Shown: positions 20,467 through 23,106 of the stretch, piece by piece | How positions within the stretch are numbered: position 1 is the first letter of the stretch | Layout: the number at the start of each line of letters is the position of its first letter | NCBI GenBank assembly: GCA_038214135.1 | Contig: JBBQSD010000099.1 | Coordinates: 1 to 23,106 of the forward strand | Source of the DNA: JANLSE01 sp038214135 | Lineage (GTDB): Bacteria; Chloroflexota; Chloroflexia; Chloroflexales; Roseiflexaceae | Direction: 5' to 3' | Length of the DNA stretch: 23,106 nucleotides | Program-made: the position numbers and the translations under genes | Notes under the pieces: generated by a model | What the model was told of the DNA's origin: nothing | The model's input: only the letters and a program-made list of their open reading frames with translations | The model's database searches: none

Positions 20467-23106
20467 TTATACAGATGCGGTGCTTTGCGTTTCGACCGAT
20501 AGCGTGCCATGCAGTGCCTGTTCCACAATCCGCTGTTGCTCGATTGTGTGCAGCGCCAGCGAACCCTCAGATGGGCTGGCCGATGGCTCGCGCCCAACAT
20601 AGGCAAGCTCAACATCTGGCAGCACGAGTTCACGCAATTTTGGTGCAATATAGCTCCAGGCGCCCATATTGCGTGGTTCTTCCTGTAGCCAGACGATCTC
20701 GCGGAGTGCTGGGTAGCCCTTGATCACATCGCGCAGTTCATCGGCAGGGAAGGAATACAGTTCCTCAATCCGCGCTACTGCTGTCTGCGCTGCTGGTGCA
20801 TTCCCGAGTGCTGCCAGAACATCAACATACACCTTGCCGCAGCACAGCACCAATCGCGCAATATCTGCGGCGCGCTCCGGCCCGGTCGGGTCATCGATCA
20901 CCCGTTGAAAGCGTCCATCGGTCAAGTCGCTCAGCGATGAGCCAGCCTTTGGGTGGCGCAACAGGCTTTTTGGCGTCATAATCACCAATGGTCGTGGATC
21001 GCTGCCAAGCAATAGCGCCTGGCGGCGCAGCAGATGAAAGAACTGTGCGGCAGTTGTACAATTCGCAATCCGCAGATTATCGTCGGCGGCCAGTTGCAAG
21101 AAGCGTTCGACCTTGGCGCTGGAATGTTCTGGCCCCTGGCCCTCATAGCCATTCGGCAATAACATCACCAGGCTGGGCGTCTGGCCCCATTTCTTGCGAG
21201 CGGCGACAATAAACTGATCAATAATCACCTGGGCACCATTGGCGAAATCACCGAACTGGGCTTCCCACAACACAAATGTGCTTGGTGCCTGGGCACTATA
21301 ACCAAATTCAAAGCCAAGCACTGCTCCCTCGGAGAGCGGGCTGTTATAGATCGCAAACGATGCCTTGGCCTGTGGGAGCGACTGAAGCGGCGTAATGCGC
21401 ACCGATCCAGTGGCATCGTGCAGAACCGCATGGCGATGGCTGAAGGTACCGCGCTCCGTATCCTGGCCGCTGAGCCGGATTGGCACGCCTTCTTCCAGTA
21501 ATGAAGCAAACGCCAGCGCTTCCGCATGGCCCCAGTCAATTGCCCCTGGCTCTTCCAGAGCAGTCCGGCGGCGCTGGATCTGGCGTTCCAGCCGTGGGTT
21601 GAGCGTAAACCCATCCGGCCATTGCAACATGGCATCATTCAGGGCAATCAGGCGCTCAGCCGAAACCGCGGTTTGAGTTCGGCGGGCCAACCCTGGCGGC
21701 GGCAATGGTGGCGGCGCATCGTGATGCGGGTTCTGTTCCGCATCGGCACGCGCAGCCTTGAGTTTCTCAGTGGCTGCCTGAACAATAGTATCGGCCTCGG
21801 CGGCAGCGATCACCCCTTCATTGGCCAGTTGGCGTGCCCACAATTCCCGGATTGTCGGCTGGTTGCGGATCTTCTCATACAGCTTGGGTTGGGTGAAGGC
21901 AGGCTCATCGCCCTCATTATGGCCCCAGCGCCGGTAGCCAACCAGATCGATTAGGAAATCCTTGCCAAAGCATTCGCGGTAATCGTGGGCCATACGAGCG
22001 ACGGCAATACACTCAAGCGGTGCATCGGCATTCACATGCACAATTGGCATCTCAAAACCCTTGGCCAGATCGCTCGCATACAATGTCGAGCGTGAGTCAC
22101 GCGGTTCAGTGGTGAAGCCGATCTGATTATTCAGAATAATATGCAGCGTGCCACCGGTGCTATAGCCGCGCAAATTGGCCAGATTGAGCGTCTCGGCCAC
22201 AATCCCCTGGCCAGGGAAGGCCGCATCGCCATGGATCAATATCGCCAATGAGGCATGCTGATCGCGAACTGGTTCACCAGGGGCGCTACGATTCTCCTGA
22301 GCGGCGCGGGCGCGGCCTTCGATCACCGGATTCACAAATTCGAGGTGGCTTGGATTTGGCGCAAGGGTGATCGGCATTTCTTCGATCCCAGCATCACGAA
22401 AGCCACGCCTGGCACCAAGGTGATATTTGACATCGCCCATCCAGCCGAGTGCGCCACGGCCAGCCGCCGATTGGCTGGCATCGCGCCCAGCGGCAAGAAA
22501 TTCTGCAAACACACTCGCGTATGGCTTGCCAAGAATATGAACAAGCACATTCAGGCGGCCACGATGGGCCATTCCAATCACAATCTCACGGGTTCCGGCT
22601 GCTGCTGCTGCTCGAATGATCGAATCGAGGATCGGCACCAGCATATCGCAGCCTTCGAGCGAAAAGCGCTTTTGGCCAACAAAGGTTTGATGCAGGAAGC
22701 GTTCAAAAACTTCCACTTCCGTCAGCCGTTCGAGGATCTCGCGCTTACGGCGGGCATCGAAGCCATAGAAGAAGCTGCGCGCCTCAATCGCCTCACGCAT
22801 CCAGTTACGCTCGGCATAATCCTGGAGATGATCGGTCTCATAGCCAATCAGGCCCGAATAGGCTGCCCGTAATTTCTGTACGCCTTCGAGCGCATTGGCC
22901 GAATCCTGGACAAATGGCCCGCGCACGATTTTGGCCGGCAACACAGCCAGATCAGCCTCACTGACATCATGGGTCTCTGGGAGCAACCCTGGATCGCCAG
23001 GCGGCGGGCTGCCAAGTGGGTCGATCTGAGCGCCAAGATGGCCCATTTCACGAATATAGCGAATCAGGCGTGCCGCACCAACCGTATGGGTCACATCAAG
23101 CGGCGA
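20467..23106 (-). CDS. sucA: 2-oxoglutarate dehydrogenase E1 component, 5' end beyond the window
   Basis: The thiamine-diphosphate-dependent decarboxylase of the 2-oxoglutarate dehydrogenase complex, 879 residues visible. The frame is open to the window edge. Full-length homologues are ~930 residues and have an N-terminal leader before the AARLIRYIREMGHLGAQIDPLG segment, so about 50 residues are missing and the GTG at 23094 is not the true start. Supporting motifs include GMAHRGRLNVLVHILGKP, GDVKYHLG, the ThDP/Mg2+ loop HGDAAFPGQGIVAETLNLA with LNNQIGFTT, and the C-terminal EEPRNMGAWSYIAPKL. It forms an operon with sucB, whose ribosome-binding site overlaps this stop codon. Base composition is high in GC and fits core genome. 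Confidence 0.96.
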   Translation of the reverse strand, partial: SPLDVTHTVGAARLIRYIREMGHLGAQIDPLGSPPPGDPGLLPETHDVSEADLAVLPAKIVRGPFVQDSANALEGVQKLRAAYSGLIGYETDHLQDYAERNWMREAIEARSFFYGFDARRKREILERLTEVEVFERFLHQTFVGQKRFSLEGCDMLVPILDSIIRAAAAAGTREIVIGMAHRGRLNVLVHILGKPYASVFAEFLAAGRDASQSAAGRGALGWMGDVKYHLGARRGFRDAGIEEMPITLAPNPSHLEFVNPVIEGRARAAQENRSAPGEPVRDQHASLAILIHGDAAFPGQGIVAETLNLANLRGYSTGGTLHIILNNQIGFTTEPRDSRSTLYASDLAKGFEMPIVHVNADAPLECIAVARMAHDYRECFGKDFLIDLVGYRRWGHNEGDEPAFTQPKLYEKIRNQPTIRELWARQLANEGVIAAAEADTIVQAATEKLKAARADAEQNPHHDAPPPLPPPGLARRTQTAVSAERLIALNDAMLQWPDGFTLNPRLERQIQRRRTALEEPGAIDWGHAEALAFASLLEEGVPIRLSGQDTERGTFSHRHAVLHDATGSVRITPLQSLPQAKASFAIYNSPLSEGAVLGFEFGYSAQAPSTFVLWEAQFGDFANGAQVIIDQFIVAARKKWGQTPSLVMLLPNGYEGQGPEHSSAKVERFLQLAADDNLRIANCTTAAQFFHLLRRQALLLGSDPRPLVIMTPKSLLRHPKAGSSLSDLTDGRFQRVIDDPTGPERAADIARLVLCCGKVYVDVLAALGNAPAAQTAVARIEELYSFPADELRDVIKGYPALREIVWLQEEPRNMGAWSYIAPKLRELVLPDVELAYVGREPSASPSEGSLALHTIEQQRIVEQALHGTLSVETQSTASV

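Noticed and set aside
22255..22872. 205-codon plus-strand frame opposite sucA
   Set aside because: It is antisense to well-conserved sucA motifs and reflects high GC content rather than a gene.

Overview
The window looks like a chromosomal piece of a Chloroflexota bacterium (class Chloroflexia, near the filamentous Chloroflexales). This rests on gene style rather than a marker gene: a RodZ-like HTH/membrane protein with a Pro/Thr-rich linker, a STAND-type ATPase with degenerate helical repeats, secreted proteins with long P/T/S linkers, and many short palindromic and heptameric repeats between genes. No rRNA or tRNA gene was recognised.

Left part (1-9,870): an aminoglycoside/hydroxyurea-kinase-like gene (minus strand), a small two-helix membrane protein and a ~990-residue STAND-like ATPase. 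These are followed by a plus-strand series with housekeeping roles: rodZ-like, a YajQ-family protein and rimO. A BlaI/MecI-type repressor gene converges on rimO and is divergent from an all-trans polyprenyl diphosphate synthase gene.

Middle (9,871-14,761): an 11-copy, ~47-bp tandem array built around a palindrome, a secreted DUF11-like protein divergent from a GT4 glycosyltransferase, then a NUDIX-type NrtR regulator and a nicotinamidase-like hydrolase. The last two genes have strong sigma-70-type promoters carrying the same palindromic element just downstream of the -10 box, so this looks like a local, autoregulated NAD-salvage regulon visible from sequence alone.

Right part (14,872-18,854): an M23 peptidase lipoprotein, then a minus-strand, AT-rich, apparently imported cassette. 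It runs ParB/Srx-fold protein, unrecognised protein with a possible divergent PD-(D/E)xK-like core, C5-cytosine DNA methyltransferase. The methyltransferase seems to have its own promoter. This is the best candidate for an uncharacterised system, probably a restriction-modification or other anti-phage module. The window closes with sucB and the 5'-truncated sucA (2-oxoglutarate dehydrogenase E2 and E1), GC-rich and clearly core genome.

Gaps longer than about 300 bases are 1-365 (no convincing gene), 9,871-10,491 (palindromic tandem array), 13,547-14,050 (repeat mosaic plus the pncA-like promoter) and 18,855-19,204 (AT-rich, promoter not resolved).
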